Positions 8,289 through 17,377 of a DNA stretch of 42,462 nt are shown here, one piece after another. The DNA is from Bacteroidota bacterium. GTDB lineage: Bacteria; Bacteroidota; Ignavibacteria; UBA10030; UBA8401. The DNA lies in NCBI GenBank assembly GCA_030679145.1, contig JAUXTU010000035.1, forward strand, positions 1 through 42,462. Reading direction: 5' to 3'. Position numbers and translations under genes: made by a program. The notes beneath the pieces were generated by a model. It was not told the DNA's origin. It did no database searches and saw only the letters and a program-made list of their open reading frames with translations. The first letter of the stretch is position 1, and each line of letters starts with the position of its first letter.

Positions 8289-10931
8289 TCACTTGGCAAG
8301 TCTTTTAAACACCAGCTTCCCTTCCCCTTCCATTCCCAACTCGATTGCATCGCCATCGTTGATCTCTCCTGCTAAAATCTTTGTCGACAGTTCATCAATG
8401 ATATATTTCTGAATCATTCGTTTCAACGGTCGCGCTCCAAAACTGGGATCATATCCAAGTCTCGCTATCCAGTCTTTTGCATCATCAGTAACAACAATCG
8501 TCATCTCTTTTTTTGCAAGCATTTCATCGAGCCGCTTTAATTGAATCTCCACAACTCTCTTAATATCGTTGCGTGTAAGCGGTTTAAAGAGAATTACTTC
8601 ATCAACACGATTCAAAAATTCCGGACGAATTGTTTGCCGCAATAATTGATTCAATTGCGACCGCAAGTCACCGGCAAAGTTCTGCCAATCTTCATCGGAT
8701 TGCACTTGCGCCATTCGCTCCTGTATCAGCTGCGAACCAAGATTCGATGTCATAATGACAATCGTATTTTTAAAATTCACCGTCCGACCTTGCGAATCCG
8801 TAAGCCTTCCTTCATCCAATAATTGCAAGAGAACGTTGAATACTTCCGGATGAGCTTTCTCGATCTCATCAAGCAAAACAACAGAATACGGTTTCCTCCG
8901 CACTGCTTCCGTCAATTGACCACCTTCTTCGTACCCAACATATCCCGGCGGCGCACCGATGAGACGGGAAACAGAAAACTTTTCCATATACTCGCTCATA
9001 TCGATCCGCACCATTGCATTTTCATCATTGAACAATAATTCTGCAAGAGATCGGGCAAGTTCTGTCTTTCCAACGCCTGTCGTTCCAAGAAAAATGAACG
9101 AACCAATCGGACGCTTTTCATCCTGCAATCCCGCGCGGCTTCGTCGTATCGCATCGGCAACTGCTTTCACCGCCTCTTCTTGATTCACCATTCGTTCGTG
9201 GATCTTATCTTCAAGATGAAGAAGTTTGGAACGTTCGCTTTCCAACATTCGAGTGACAGGAATTCCGGTCCACTTTGAGACGATCTCAGCAATATCTTCT
9301 GCGTCAACCTCTTCCTTCAACATCTTTTGAGTTTTCTGAAGTTCAGAAAGTTTTCCCGTTGCTTCTTTCAATCGTTTTTCAAGTGCTGCCAATGTTCCGT
9401 AACGCAGTTCGGCAACTTTGCCGAGGTCACCTTCGCGTTCCTTTTTGTCTGCTGTGATCTTTACATTTTCGATCTCTTCCTTCATTGTGCGGATGGATTG
9501 AATGAGATGTTTTTCATTCTCCCAATGCACACGAAGTGTGCTTCGTTTTTGATTCAATTCCGCAAGATCTTTTTCGATCTCTTCAATGTGAGATTTTATC
9601 GCAAGCCGGTCAGCATCATTCGTATATTCTGCAGAAAGTTCACGCCGCACCGCTTCACGTTCAATTTCAAGTTGCTTCACTTTTCGTTCGATATCATCCA
9701 ATTCTTCCGGCATCGAATCGATCTCAATTCTCAATTTCGAAGCGGCTTCATCAACAAGGTCGATAGCTTTATCGGGAAGAAATCTATCCGAAATGTAGCG
9801 ATGACTCAACTGTGCGGCAGCAACAATCGCACCGTCAGTGATCCGCACACCGTGGTGCACTTCGTATCGTTCTGCAAGTCCGCGCAAGATTGAAATTGTA
9901 TCTTCAACTGTCGGTTCATCAACAAGAACAGGTTGAAATCGTCGTTCAAGCGTAGGATCTTTTTCGATGTATTTGTGGTATTCAGCAAGTGTTGTCGCAC
10001 CAATTGCACGCAGATCTCCGCGAGCAAGAGCAGGCTTTAACATATTCGCTGCATCAACCGCACCCTGTGCAGCACCTGCACCAACAAGTGTATGCAATTC
10101 GTCGATGAACAGAATTATTTCACCATCCGAATTTTCCACTTCTTTTAATACTGCTTTTAATCGTTCTTCAAATTGCCCGCGAAAACTTGCGCCGGCAATC
10201 ATCGCAGCAAAATCGAGCGCAACGATCCGTTTTGTTTTCAGGCTTTCCGGAACATCTCCTGAAATAATTCTATGCGCAAGACCTTCGGCAATCGCAGTCT
10301 TGCCGACGCCCGGCTCGCCGATCAGTACCGGATTATTCTTTGTGCGTCGTGAAAGAACTTGCAAGACACGGCGAATCTCATCTTCCCGACCAATGACCGG
10401 ATCGAGTTTTCCTTTACGCGCAAGATCGTTCAGATCGCGTCCGAATTTTTCAAGCGATTGATATTTATCTTCAGGATTCTGGTCTGTAACTCGCTGTGTC
10501 CCGCGAACATCCTTCAACGCTTTGAGAACACCATCTTTGGTCACTCCTTGATCAACAAGTAATTTTACTCCGCTATTGTTCTTTTGCTCAAGAAGAGCAA
10601 GAAGCAGATGTTCTGTACTGACATATTCGTCTTTAAGATTTTCCGTTTCTTTTTGCGCCTGCTCCAACACTTTTTGGAATGAGGTAGAAGCAAACTGCTG
10701 TGCCCCGCTCACCTTTGGCAGTTTTTCAACAACCTCGTTGATCTTTATTTTGATATAATTGACATTTGATCCAAGCTTTTGCAGCAATGGTGTAACGATC
10801 CCTTGTGCATCCTGCACTAACGCAGCAAGCAAGTGTTCCGGCTCAAGCGATTGATTGCCGTACGACGTCGCAATCTCCTGGGCATTCTGCACAGCTTCTT
10901 GTGATTTTATTGTAAATTTATTGAAATTCAT
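8289..10931 (-). CDS. clpB: ATP-dependent disaggregase ClpB
   Basis: The 880-residue protein has the full ClpB order. The N-domain (1 to about 150) contains paired Clp repeats. AAA-1 has Walker A GEPGVGKT at 205-212 and Walker B LFIDE at 274-278. A long charged coiled-coil middle domain spans about 400-530. AAA-2 has Walker A GTTGVGKT at 616-623 and Walker B VVLLDE at 684-689. The middle domain distinguishes it from ClpA and ClpC. ClpB pulls polypeptides out of aggregates together with DnaK, whose gene lies about 3.5 kb upstream in this window. The gene appears monocistronic. I found no CIRCE element ahead of it; a TATTAT at 10942-10947 (minus strand) is a possible -10 box but is weakly supported. 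Confidence 0.97.
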   Translation of the reverse strand: MNFNKFTIKSQEAVQNAQEIATSYGNQSLEPEHLLAALVQDAQGIVTPLLQKLGSNVNYIKIKINEVVEKLPKVSGAQQFASTSFQKVLEQAQKETENLKDEYVSTEHLLLALLEQKNNSGVKLLVDQGVTKDGVLKALKDVRGTQRVTDQNPEDKYQSLEKFGRDLNDLARKGKLDPVIGREDEIRRVLQVLSRRTKNNPVLIGEPGVGKTAIAEGLAHRIISGDVPESLKTKRIVALDFAAMIAGASFRGQFEERLKAVLKEVENSDGEIILFIDELHTLVGAGAAQGAVDAANMLKPALARGDLRAIGATTLAEYHKYIEKDPTLERRFQPVLVDEPTVEDTISILRGLAERYEVHHGVRITDGAIVAAAQLSHRYISDRFLPDKAIDLVDEAASKLRIEIDSMPEELDDIERKVKQLEIEREAVRRELSAEYTNDADRLAIKSHIEEIEKDLAELNQKRSTLRVHWENEKHLIQSIRTMKEEIENVKITADKKEREGDLGKVAELRYGTLAALEKRLKEATGKLSELQKTQKMLKEEVDAEDIAEIVSKWTGIPVTRMLESERSKLLHLEDKIHERMVNQEEAVKAVADAIRRSRAGLQDEKRPIGSFIFLGTTGVGKTELARSLAELLFNDENAMVRIDMSEYMEKFSVSRLIGAPPGYVGYEEGGQLTEAVRRKPYSVVLLDEIEKAHPEVFNVLLQLLDEGRLTDSQGRTVNFKNTIVIMTSNLGSQLIQERMAQVQSDEDWQNFAGDLRSQLNQLLRQTIRPEFLNRVDEVILFKPLTRNDIKRVVEIQLKRLDEMLAKKEMTIVVTDDAKDWIARLGYDPSFGARPLKRMIQKYIIDELSTKILAGEINDGDAIELGMEGEGKLVFKRLAK

Positions 10932-10974
10932 TTTGATGACTATAATAGATTTTTAAATTTATTTCGTTCGACTA

Positions 10975-10999
10975 GATCTCCGCTTTCGTGGAAATGACA
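10975..10999 (-). repeat. Degenerate solo copy of the GIY-YIG-flanking palindrome
   Basis: This 25-base stretch aligns without gaps to the repeat at 8232-8256 with four mismatches (GATCTCCGC, TTTC, GTGGAAATGACA). It lies upstream of clpB without any gene beside it, so the palindrome exists in this genome apart from the GIY-YIG gene. Confidence 0.7.
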
Positions 11000-11011
11000 A
11001 TGATTCTAAAT

Positions 11012-11043
11012 TCTTTGCGGTCTTTGCGCGCTTCGCGGTAAAT
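11012..11043. repeat. Short imperfect tandem repeat (TCTTTGCGG-like)
   Basis: The units TCTTTGCGG, TCTTTGCGCG and CTTCGCGG follow one another in the gap between clpB and the next gene. Similar short Phe/Ala-codon-like runs are common intergenic repeats in related bacteria; no function is evident. Confidence 0.45.
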
Positions 11044-11052
11044 GCTTTAGAT

Positions 11053-11925
11053 TTATTTTGCTTTCGCACTTTGGATTCGCGCAAATTCTTTTTCTCGTTC
11101 TTTAACAACCGCAGGTATCGTCAGCAGTTCGGTTAATTTATACGCTGGTACAACACCAACAAGATTGTTGCCTTGCTTCTCTTTTCCATAATTTCCGGAA
11201 ACAATTCCCGCCAGCAGTAATTTTGCAGGAACGATGGTTTTTTCACCATCTTTTACTGCTTCATCATAATAATAAACGGGTGAACCGTTGCTCCCTGCTG
11301 ATATTGGAATTTCAGCTAAATATAATTCAGTATATCCGTTCCCCGTTACGTACTTTTCTTCGGACAATTGAGCGATTTTACCGAATTGCACAACCGGAAT
11401 ATTTTTGAACATACCGATGTGTGAATCGAACATTCCCGTATAAAACAATTCATCCCCTTCGGTAATATCCTCTTTCTTAAAAAAATCGATTGGTGCTATC
11501 ATTCCAACGGGAGTAAACAAGAAATCATATCGATTCCCGTCCGGAAATGCCGGAACCATCGTAAGATTCACAGCGGAATCAGGATGGAGAAAATACCGCG
11601 GAACTCCGTTTTGAATCAGCGGAATATTTATTGTGTCGCAGTATCCATCTTTCCTATTGATCCTGATGTAGACGGTGTCAAAGAACGATCCATTCTGTTT
11701 TTGTATTGCAGTTTTCGTCGTAACCAGATATCCAAAGTTGGTCGTATCGGTATTGAGATTATCTTTCAGCAACAGAAAAAAACCTGTTCCCTGAGGAACC
11801 AACCGTTTGTTTGAATCTTTGGCAAAGATAAATGTGACTGATTTTTTTACCTGAAGCGGTACTTTTGCTTCAAGGGTCAATGAAACAGACAGTAAAAAAG
11901 CAAGTAATAGATATTGTAATTTCAT
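11053..11925 (-). CDS. Exported trypsin-fold protein, probably catalytically inactive
   Basis: The 290-residue protein starts with a signal peptide (MKLQYLLLAFLLSVSLTLEA, cleavage near 20). The body shows the trypsin/HtrA fold order: QGTGFFLLL at 45-53, YLVTTKTAI at 66-74 and SAGSNGSPVYYY at 209-220. In active enzymes the second motif ends in a catalytic His and the third reads G-x-S-G-x-P. Here the His position is Thr72 and the Ser position is Asn213, so the catalytic pair seems lost. The protein could be a periplasmic binding or scaffold module derived from a protease. It precedes a small membrane protein gene on the other side of a 33-base gap and may be cotranscribed with it. The fold assignment is fairly sure; the role is unknown. 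Confidence 0.7.
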   Translation of the reverse strand: MKLQYLLLAFLLSVSLTLEAKVPLQVKKSVTFIFAKDSNKRLVPQGTGFFLLLKDNLNTDTTNFGYLVTTKTAIQKQNGSFFDTVYIRINRKDGYCDTINIPLIQNGVPRYFLHPDSAVNLTMVPAFPDGNRYDFLFTPVGMIAPIDFFKKEDITEGDELFYTGMFDSHIGMFKNIPVVQFGKIAQLSEEKYVTGNGYTELYLAEIPISAGSNGSPVYYYDEAVKDGEKTIVPAKLLLAGIVSGNYGKEKQGNNLVGVVPAYKLTELLTIPAVVKEREKEFARIQSAKAK

Positions 11926-11958
11926 GAAGTACGCTTTCGTTAATTTCGGTATGATTGA

Positions 11959-12174
11959 TTATTTATCTTCATCAGTTGTCTGACCAAATTGTTTCTTTCC
12001 CGCCTTCATTTCAATAACCGTCTCCATTGCATTTCGTTTGTCCTGATTCTGAAAATCTGCAAGTGCTGATGACGCGGCGGGGTTTCCCGCATTGCTCATC
12101 TTTTTATTGATGATCGCCATCAGCAATGCAACTGCCAATGCAATCAAGATGATCCAAACAATAATATCAATCAT
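11959..12174 (-). CDS. Small single-pass membrane protein, unknown function
   Basis: The product has 71 residues with one hydrophobic helix at about 3-22 (IIVWIILIALAVALLMAI) followed by a hydrophilic, basic and acidic cytoplasmic-type tail of about 45 residues ending in TTDEDK. I do not recognise a family. It is transcribed toward the trypsin-fold gene with a 33-base gap and could encode a partner for it. Its upstream side abuts an inverted-repeat element (12195-12287) that separates it from serA. Composition is like its neighbours. Confidence 0.6.
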   Translation of the reverse strand: MIDIIVWIILIALAVALLMAIINKKMSNAGNPAASSALADFQNQDKRNAMETVIEMKAGKKQFGQTTDEDK

Positions 12175-12194
12175 AATTAAATGTCCTCAGTTTC

Positions 12195-12287
12195 TGTCAT
12201 TCCGAACGAAGTGAGGAATCTCGTTCTTGAACTTACACGAAAAGCAAGATTTCTCACCCGACAAAGAACGTCGGGTTCGAAATGACA
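12195..12287. repeat. MITE-like element with terminal inverted repeats
   Basis: The element begins TGTCATTCCGAAC and ends GTTCGAAATGACA, so the outer ends are inverted copies with one mismatch. Further inside, GTGAGGAATCTCGTTC on the left matches GTGAGAAATCTTGCTT read from the right. A smaller hairpin, CCCGAC-AAAGAAC-GTCGGG, sits within the right half. There is no coding sequence. The same end sequence recurs at 21525-21634. Confidence 0.75.
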
Positions 12288-12306
12288 TTACTTATATACT
12301 GACAAT

Positions 12307-13506
12307 CTACAACTTCACCAGCTGTGCTTGTATCACTTCAGTTGAACGCGAAGCAATAGATGCAATCGTTGCATCAGATGGCTGCGCATCAAGTTTTAAG
12401 GTGCAGCAAGCAGTCTGCGTTCCTTCAAAGATCAAATTCTCAACTTCTTGAATATTGATCTCCGCAGATTTCAGATCGTCGAACACATTGGCAAGCACAC
12501 CAGGTTTATCAAAATGCCGCACGATCAATTGATATTTCGCCGCCGATACTTTTGCTTTGTTCACCCAGTTCTTCACCGTACCGCGCTCTTTATATTGCTT
12601 GATGATCGCCACAGTCTCATCCGCTATTGCATTCTGAGCCTGCTCGGTGGATGCGCCGATGTGATGAGTTCCGTATACATTCGGAAGTGATGCAAGTTTA
12701 TTTGTGAATGGAGAAGTTTTATCTTCCGGTTCACCTGAAAAAACATCCGCTCCAACCCTGATCTTACCTGCTTTAGCCGCTTCAAATAATGCTTCTTCAT
12801 CAACAACTTCCCAGCGCGACGTGTTCAACAATATTGCGTTCGGTTTCATCATTGAGATCAAATCTTTTGAAATGATCTTTTTTGTTTCTGGTTTTAATGC
12901 AAGATGGATTGAAATAACATCACACACCGGAATCATTTCTTCAAGAAACTCTGACCGTTCAATACCAAGTTTGTCTGCTTTTTCTTGTGTTAGTGACCGC
13001 GACCATGCGATCACCCGCATACCAAATGCTTTTGCACGTACTATGAATTCCTGCCCGATCTGACCGGTACCGATAACGCCAACCGTCTTTCCAAAAATTC
13101 CATCGGCTTTGGAATATTCGCTCTTATTCCATTTTGAATTCCGCAGATCAATTACGTTGTCGGGAATTTTTCGGTCTAGCGAAAGAAGCAGTCCCATTGC
13201 AAGTTCGGCAACTGCAATGGAATTCTTTCCCGGACAATTTGAAACATAAATGCCCCGCGCATTCGCAGCTTTCATATCAATATTATTTACTCCCGCTCCC
13301 GCACGAACGATGAGCGAAAGATTTTTTGCGGTAGAAATACAATCCGAATGAACTTCAGTTGAACGAACGACAAGAACATCGGCATCATCGATCGCGCTGG
13401 CAAGTTCTTCCGCTTTTAATTTTGGTTTATTGATTACCTGCGCTCCAAGCGCTGTTAAATTATCAATTGTCGATTGCGGAAGTGAATCTGCTAAGAGGAC
13501 TTTCAT
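12307..13506 (-). CDS. serA: D-3-phosphoglycerate dehydrogenase
   Basis: The 399-residue protein oxidises 3-phosphoglycerate with NAD+ in the first step of serine synthesis. The D-2-hydroxyacid dehydrogenase signature is complete: nucleotide-binding GTGQIG at 146-151, Arg231 in NTSRWEVVDEEAL, Glu259 in GADVFSGEPE and His282 in THHIGAST. A C-terminal ACT domain (from about residue 325) is the usual serine-sensing module. The Trp after Arg231 replaces the common Gly of this motif. A clear AAGGAG ribosome binding site precedes the ATG. The gene is isolated from other serine-pathway genes in this window. Confidence 0.93.
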   Translation of the reverse strand: MKVLLADSLPQSTIDNLTALGAQVINKPKLKAEELASAIDDADVLVVRSTEVHSDCISTAKNLSLIVRAGAGVNNIDMKAANARGIYVSNCPGKNSIAVAELAMGLLLSLDRKIPDNVIDLRNSKWNKSEYSKADGIFGKTVGVIGTGQIGQEFIVRAKAFGMRVIAWSRSLTQEKADKLGIERSEFLEEMIPVCDVISIHLALKPETKKIISKDLISMMKPNAILLNTSRWEVVDEEALFEAAKAGKIRVGADVFSGEPEDKTSPFTNKLASLPNVYGTHHIGASTEQAQNAIADETVAIIKQYKERGTVKNWVNKAKVSAAKYQLIVRHFDKPGVLANVFDDLKSAEINIQEVENLIFEGTQTACCTLKLDAQPSDATIASIASRSTEVIQAQLVKL

Positions 13507-13637
13507 ACAACATCTCCTTTGTGGATGTACTATTGTGGCAAGAAAAGTTATTGCTAAAATGTACGCCCTTTTTACTGCCTCATCAAACCTTATTTCGCTC
13601 GATAAAACGGACTAGAACACCAAATACTCCGATATAG

Positions 13638-13665
13638 TAAAGGCGAGGAACTTCCCTCGCCTTTA
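13638..13665. terminator. Perfect 11-bp hairpin between DUF4160 gene and serA
   Basis: TAAAGGCGAGG (13638-13648) pairs with CCTCGCCTTTA (13655-13665) around a six-base loop. It lies 28 bases after the DUF4160 stop. There is no long T-run, so it is either a weak intrinsic terminator or an RNA 3'-end stabiliser. Confidence 0.6.
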
Positions 13666-13693
13666 TTGTCTCATTAATGAAATGTTGAACCAA

Positions 13694-13954
13694 TTATTCC
13701 AAGGGAGCAATTTTATTCAGTTTTTCTCTGTTTAAAGCGTGCTGCCATTCAGAATGCAATTCGTTTTGATGAAGAGATGCCCATTCAATAACGAAACCCA
13801 ACACTCTCGAAGGAAGTTTACCGTCAATCAATTTGAGATCTTCAATATTAACCTTTGCACGATGTTCATTGTACTCAACGTGAAAATGCGGCGGGGTATG
13901 ATCATCATAGAACATTCGGATAACTACTCCGAAAAAACGACTTATCTCAGGCAT
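13694..13954 (-). CDS. DUF4160 protein, possible toxin-antitoxin-like pair member
   Basis: This 86-residue protein has the DUF4160 pattern: PEISRFFGVVIRMFYDDHTPPHFHVEY near the start (residues 2-28), with the conserved HTPPHFH block, then RVLGFVIEWASLHQNEL in the second half. The histidine-rich block could bind metal or be catalytic. DUF4160 genes very commonly sit next to DUF2442 genes, as here, where the start overlaps the DUF2442 frame by eight bases. The pair is often suggested to be a toxin-antitoxin or phage-defence-like module, but no activity has been established that I know of. Both genes are complete. Confidence 0.82.
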   Translation of the reverse strand: MPEISRFFGVVIRMFYDDHTPPHFHVEYNEHRAKVNIEDLKLIDGKLPSRVLGFVIEWASLHQNELHSEWQHALNREKLNKIAPLE

Positions 13955-14231
13955 TGATTGATTCTTTCTTCAATGACGGAAAAATATCTTCAGGTTTCTT
14001 TCCGGTGATTCGTAAATACATTGCTTCAGAATCAATATCCACTTCATCACTCCACGATAATTCACCTGAAGAACCAATCCGAACATTCTCAAATTTTTTG
14101 GGATCGTTCCATAATTCGAACACGCCTTTTCCAACATGTGAAGAAAAATCAACTTCTCCTTGAACACCATCACTGTATTTCAACAATAAGCGGTAATTTG
14201 GCTTTGGTTGTACTTCAATCAGTTTCATCAT
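13947..14231 (-). CDS. DUF2442 protein
   Basis: The 94-residue protein matches DUF2442: an N-terminal beta-rich half (YRLLLKYSDGVQGEVDFSS) followed by VFELWNDPKKFENVRI and the characteristic ELSWSDEVDIDSEAMYLRITG. It is the first gene of a two-gene unit with DUF4160, overlapping it by eight bases. The unit sits between serA and a tRNA-like gene, a typical landing site for small accessory modules. The biochemical role is unknown. An alternative start one codon downstream is possible. Confidence 0.82.
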   Translation of the reverse strand: MMKLIEVQPKPNYRLLLKYSDGVQGEVDFSSHVGKGVFELWNDPKKFENVRIGSSGELSWSDEVDIDSEAMYLRITGKKPEDIFPSLKKESINA

Positions 14232-14285
14232 TCATCATCCATTTTTACTGCATCTTACCAAAAAAGTATGCGTTTGTCAATATTG

Positions 14286-14396
14286 TGAGCACGAAGGGAT
14301 TTGAACCCTTACGACCTCTTGAGTCAGCAACTTGCTAACTTCAATTTTCATTGAACTTAGCAAGGTTACAGCGTCTGCCAATTTCGCCACGTGTTC
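14286..14396 (-). tRNA. tRNA-Leu-like gene with a 26-nt surplus hairpin in the anticodon loop
   Basis: Read on the minus strand, everything but the anticodon loop fits a class II tRNA-Leu. The acceptor stem is GAACACG/CGTGCTC with an A3-C70 mismatch. The D-arm is GCG..CGC with TTGG in the loop. A 5-bp anticodon stem, GTAAC (14365-14369) with GTTGC (14327-14331), is followed by a variable arm GACT-CAAGA-GGTC and a T-arm AAGGG-TTCAAAT-CCCTT. The anticodon loop is 33 nt (14332-14364) instead of 7 and folds into its own hairpin: TTGCTAA pairs with TTAGCAA and TTCAAT with ATTGAA around GAAA. Without 26 nt the gene would be 85 nt, the normal length. No anticodon can be assigned. No CCA is encoded. 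It may be a pseudogene, an interrupted tRNA or a tRNA mimic. Confidence 0.6.
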
Positions 14397-14411
14397 TATA
14401 TTAGTTGGCAA

Positions 14412-14435
14412 TCCGATTGTTTTCATACAATCGGA
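14412..14435 (-). terminator. Hairpin just after dnaK
   Basis: TCCGATTGT (14412-14420) pairs with ACAATCGGA (14427-14435) around a six-base loop, beginning 12 bases after the dnaK stop. There is no T-run, so termination is uncertain; it may mark a processing point between dnaK mRNA and the tRNA-like gene 16 bases further on. Confidence 0.5.
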
Positions 14436-14446
14436 CTGCACAGTGA

Positions 14447-16375
14447 TTATTTATCATCCATGACTTCAAAGTCAGCATTTTCAACTTTCTTTCCACCCTC
14501 TGCATTTCCGCCTGCGGAAGATTGCTGTTGTTGCTGCTGTCCACCTGGTTCTGCACCGGGTTGAGGTCCCGCTGTTTTTGCCGCTTCATACATCTTCGTT
14601 GAAGCATCGTTCCAGATCTTGTTCAATTCATCCATCTTTTCTTTGATACCGGAATTTGCTTTGATCGCTTCTTCAAGCGAGGTCGCCGCAGATTCGATTT
14701 TTGACTTTGTTTCAGCATCCATCTTATCGGCGAGATCTGTCAATTGTTTGCGAGTAGAGAAAACGAGTGAATCAGCCTGATTCTTTAATTCAATCTCTTC
14801 TTTCTTCTTCGCATCATCTGCCGCATGTGCTTGCGCATCTTTCTTCATTTTATCAACCTCTTCCTTGCTCAATCCTGAAGAAGATGTGATACGGATATTT
14901 TGTTCTTTTCCTGTCGCTTTATCTTTTGCAGAAACTGATAATATTCCATTTGCATCAATATCGAGTGATACTTCGATCTGCGGAACGCCGCGCGGTGCCG
15001 GCGGAATTCCATCAAGATGGAATTTCCCAAGCGATCGATTATCAACTGCCAATGGTCGTTCACCCTGAAGGATATGAATTTCCACTGATGTTTGGCTATC
15101 TGCTGCGGTACTGAATGTTTCGCTCTTCTTCGTCGGAATTGTTGTATTTGCTTCGATCAGTTTTGTCAAGACGCCGCCAAGTGTTTCAATTCCTAACGAC
15201 AGTGGAGTTACGTCAAGCAAAAGAACATCAGTAACATCACCGGCAAGAACACCACCCTGAATTGCTGCGCCAATCGCAACCACTTCATCAGGATTCACTC
15301 CTTTATGTCCTTCTTTTCCAAAAAACTTTTTCACTAATTCCTGAACTGCAGGCATACGAGTCATACCGCCGACAAGAATTACCTCATCGATTTGACTGAT
15401 GTTGTATCCGGAATCGTTGATCGCTTTCTCTGTTGGTGTTAAGCATCGTTTTAAAAGATCATCGACCAATTGTTCGAACTTTGATCGAGCCAATGTCAAT
15501 GTAAAATGTTTCGGACCATCCTGTGTTGCCGTGATGAATGGAAGATTGATCTCGGTCTGCATGGATGAGGATAATTCGATCTTTGCTTTTTCAGCAGCTT
15601 CACGTAATCGCTGAAGTGCCATTGCATCTTTCAACAGATCGACCCCTTCTTGTTTCTTGAATTCTTCAGCAAAATACTCGACCAATCGCTGATCGAAGTT
15701 ATCGCCGCCAAGGTGTGTATCGCCATTGGTGGATTTCACTTCGAATACTCCATCGCCAAGATCAAGAACAGAAATATCAAACGTACCTCCGCCAAGATCG
15801 AATACAGCAACTTTTGAATTTTTATGCTTTTTATCGAGACCATATGCAAGAGCAGCGGCAGTCGGTTCGTTCACAATTCTGCGAACATGCAATCCGGCAA
15901 TCTCTCCCGCTTCTTTTGTCGCTTGCCGCTGTGCATCATTGAAATACGCAGGAACAGTGATCACTGCTTCTGTTACTTTCTGTCCGAGATAGTCTTCGGC
16001 AGTCTGTTTCATTTTTTGAAGGATCATAGCAGAAATTTCTGGAGGTGAATAGATGCGGTCGCCGATCTTCACACGGGAAGTGTTGTTTTCTCCGGTCACG
16101 ACTTCGTACGGAACAAGTTTCATTTCTTCGGTCACCTCGTTCATAAATCGTCCCATAAATCTCTTGATCGAGTAAACTGTATTCTTCGAATTCGTAACAC
16201 CCTGTCTTTTTGCAGATTGACCGACAAGACGTTCCCCATTTTTAGCAAATGCAACGATTGAAGGAGTTGTTCTTCCCCCTTCGGAGTTTGCAATCACAAC
16301 AGGCTCATTTCCTTCCATCACTGAAACAACGGAGTTTGTTGTCCCAAGATCGATACCTATAATTTTCCCAGCCAT
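14447..16375 (-). CDS. dnaK: Hsp70 chaperone DnaK
   Basis: The 642-residue protein begins with [18 protein letters not shown], the phosphate-1 loop of the actin-like ATPase domain, and contains [15 protein letters not shown] and [12 protein letters not shown] further on. The substrate-binding domain and lid follow, ending in a Gly/Gln-rich linker and the conserved-type acidic tail DFEVMDDK. Length and tail are normal for bacterial DnaK. It works with GrpE and DnaJ, not encoded here, and with ClpB, which is encoded nearby. A good AAGGA precedes the ATG. The 203-bp gap shared with divergent birA must hold both promoters. It contains an 11-bp palindrome (GACACTGTGTC, 16507-16517) but no CIRCE operator that I can find. 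Confidence 0.98.
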   Translation of the reverse strand: MAGKIIGIDLGTTNSVVSVMEGNEPVVIANSEGGRTTPSIVAFAKNGERLVGQSAKRQGVTNSKNTVYSIKRFMGRFMNEVTEEMKLVPYEVVTGENNTSRVKIGDRIYSPPEISAMILQKMKQTAEDYLGQKVTEAVITVPAYFNDAQRQATKEAGEIAGLHVRRIVNEPTAAALAYGLDKKHKNSKVAVFDLGGGTFDISVLDLGDGVFEVKSTNGDTHLGGDNFDQRLVEYFAEEFKKQEGVDLLKDAMALQRLREAAEKAKIELSSSMQTEINLPFITATQDGPKHFTLTLARSKFEQLVDDLLKRCLTPTEKAINDSGYNISQIDEVILVGGMTRMPAVQELVKKFFGKEGHKGVNPDEVVAIGAAIQGGVLAGDVTDVLLLDVTPLSLGIETLGGVLTKLIEANTTIPTKKSETFSTAADSQTSVEIHILQGERPLAVDNRSLGKFHLDGIPPAPRGVPQIEVSLDIDANGILSVSAKDKATGKEQNIRITSSSGLSKEEVDKMKKDAQAHAADDAKKKEEIELKNQADSLVFSTRKQLTDLADKMDAETKSKIESAATSLEEAIKANSGIKEKMDELNKIWNDASTKMYEAAKTAGPQPGAEPGGQQQQQQSSAGGNAEGGKKVENADFEVMDDK

Positions 16376-16578
16376 ATAATTATTCCTTTTAAATATTGTA
16401 GTTTGAGAGTTTTTTGTTTATCTATCCTACAAGCATCGTGCCACAGCAAACATTGCGTTTTCAACAATATTTAGACAATTTCGGAATAATCGAATTTTAG
16501 TTTTACGACACTGTGTCAGATATTTTAGCTACTTTTCTGCCAATAGATGCTGTAATGTCATTGATATAGTATGACAAT

Positions 16579-17361
16579 ATGATCGAAAAATCTCAGATAA
16601 CGAATCTACTCAAAACTAAAATATTTGGACATACTGTCTTTACATTTGAATCCATAACTTCAACAAATACGTTCGCTAAACAACTCCAAAATAACGAAGC
16701 ACCACATGGAACAATTGTTATTACTGAAGAACAAACTGCAGGCCGCGGACGTCTACAAAGAAACTGGGTTTCACCTGCAGGACAAAATTTGCTCTTTTCC
16801 ATCGTTCTTTACCCTGATTTTGGAATGGAAAAAATTTCACTGCTCCCATTTGCCGGTTCGCTTGCTGTTGTTGACGCTATTGAAACTATCACAGGTTTAT
16901 CTTCAACGTGCAAATGGCCGAATGATGTATTGATCAACGGGAAAAAAGTGTGTGGAATGCTTCTCGAGTCTTCGCTTGGAAATTCCATCCAGGAAAAGAT
17001 CGTGCTTGGTATCGGGCTTAATGTGAATCAGGAAGAATTCTCCGAAGAATTAAGATTCAAAGCTTCATCATTACAAATAGAAAGTGGAATGGTGATCAAT
17101 AGAATCACATTGTTGCAAAAAATTCTTGAAGAACTGGAAAATCGATACGAGCAATTGTCTTATTTCCCTGCGCAGCGATTATTAAATGATTGGAGAATGA
17201 AAGCCTTGCTTTTCGGGAAAAAGATCACTGTATTAGAAAGTGAATTTAGTTTCACCGCTACAGCAATTGATGTTGCAGAAGATGGAAGTTTGATCATCGA
17301 AACAGATGATGGTCGAAAGCGAAATATTTTTGCCGGAGATGTGAGTTTAGCATACAATTAA
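16579..17361 (+). CDS. birA: Biotin--[acetyl-CoA-carboxylase] ligase, catalytic domain only
   Basis: This 260-residue enzyme activates biotin to biotinyl-AMP and transfers it to the carboxylase carrier protein. The biotin/ATP loop GRGRLQRNWVSP and the KWPNDVLINGKKVCGMLLE motif are intact, and a short C-terminal SH3-like domain follows. It lacks the N-terminal winged helix of the E. coli repressor form, so it is a monofunctional class I ligase and should not regulate biotin genes by itself. It is cotranscribed with coaX, 16 bases downstream, a pairing of two cofactor genes that is frequent in bacteria. Confidence 0.93.
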   Translation: MIEKSQITNLLKTKIFGHTVFTFESITSTNTFAKQLQNNEAPHGTIVITEEQTAGRGRLQRNWVSPAGQNLLFSIVLYPDFGMEKISLLPFAGSLAVVDAIETITGLSSTCKWPNDVLINGKKVCGMLLESSLGNSIQEKIVLGIGLNVNQEEFSEELRFKASSLQIESGMVINRITLLQKILEELENRYEQLSYFPAQRLLNDWRMKALLFGKKITVLESEFSFTATAIDVAEDGSLIIETDDGRKRNIFAGDVSLAYN

Positions 17362-17377
17362 TTAAGGAACCGTATCA

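Noticed and set aside
10932-11052. CIRCE or other heat-shock operator ahead of clpB
   Set aside because: No recognisable operator; only a degenerate palindromic repeat and a weak -10-like TATTAT.
14332-14364. Group I intron or archaeal-type intron in the tRNA-like gene
   Set aside because: The surplus is only 26 nt, far below group I size, and no bulge-helix-bulge pairing with a plausible leucine anticodon results from any cut I tried.
16376-16578. CIRCE heat-shock operator ahead of dnaK
   Set aside because: No TTAGCACTC-N9-GAGTGCTAA or near match is present; only an unrelated 11-bp palindrome.
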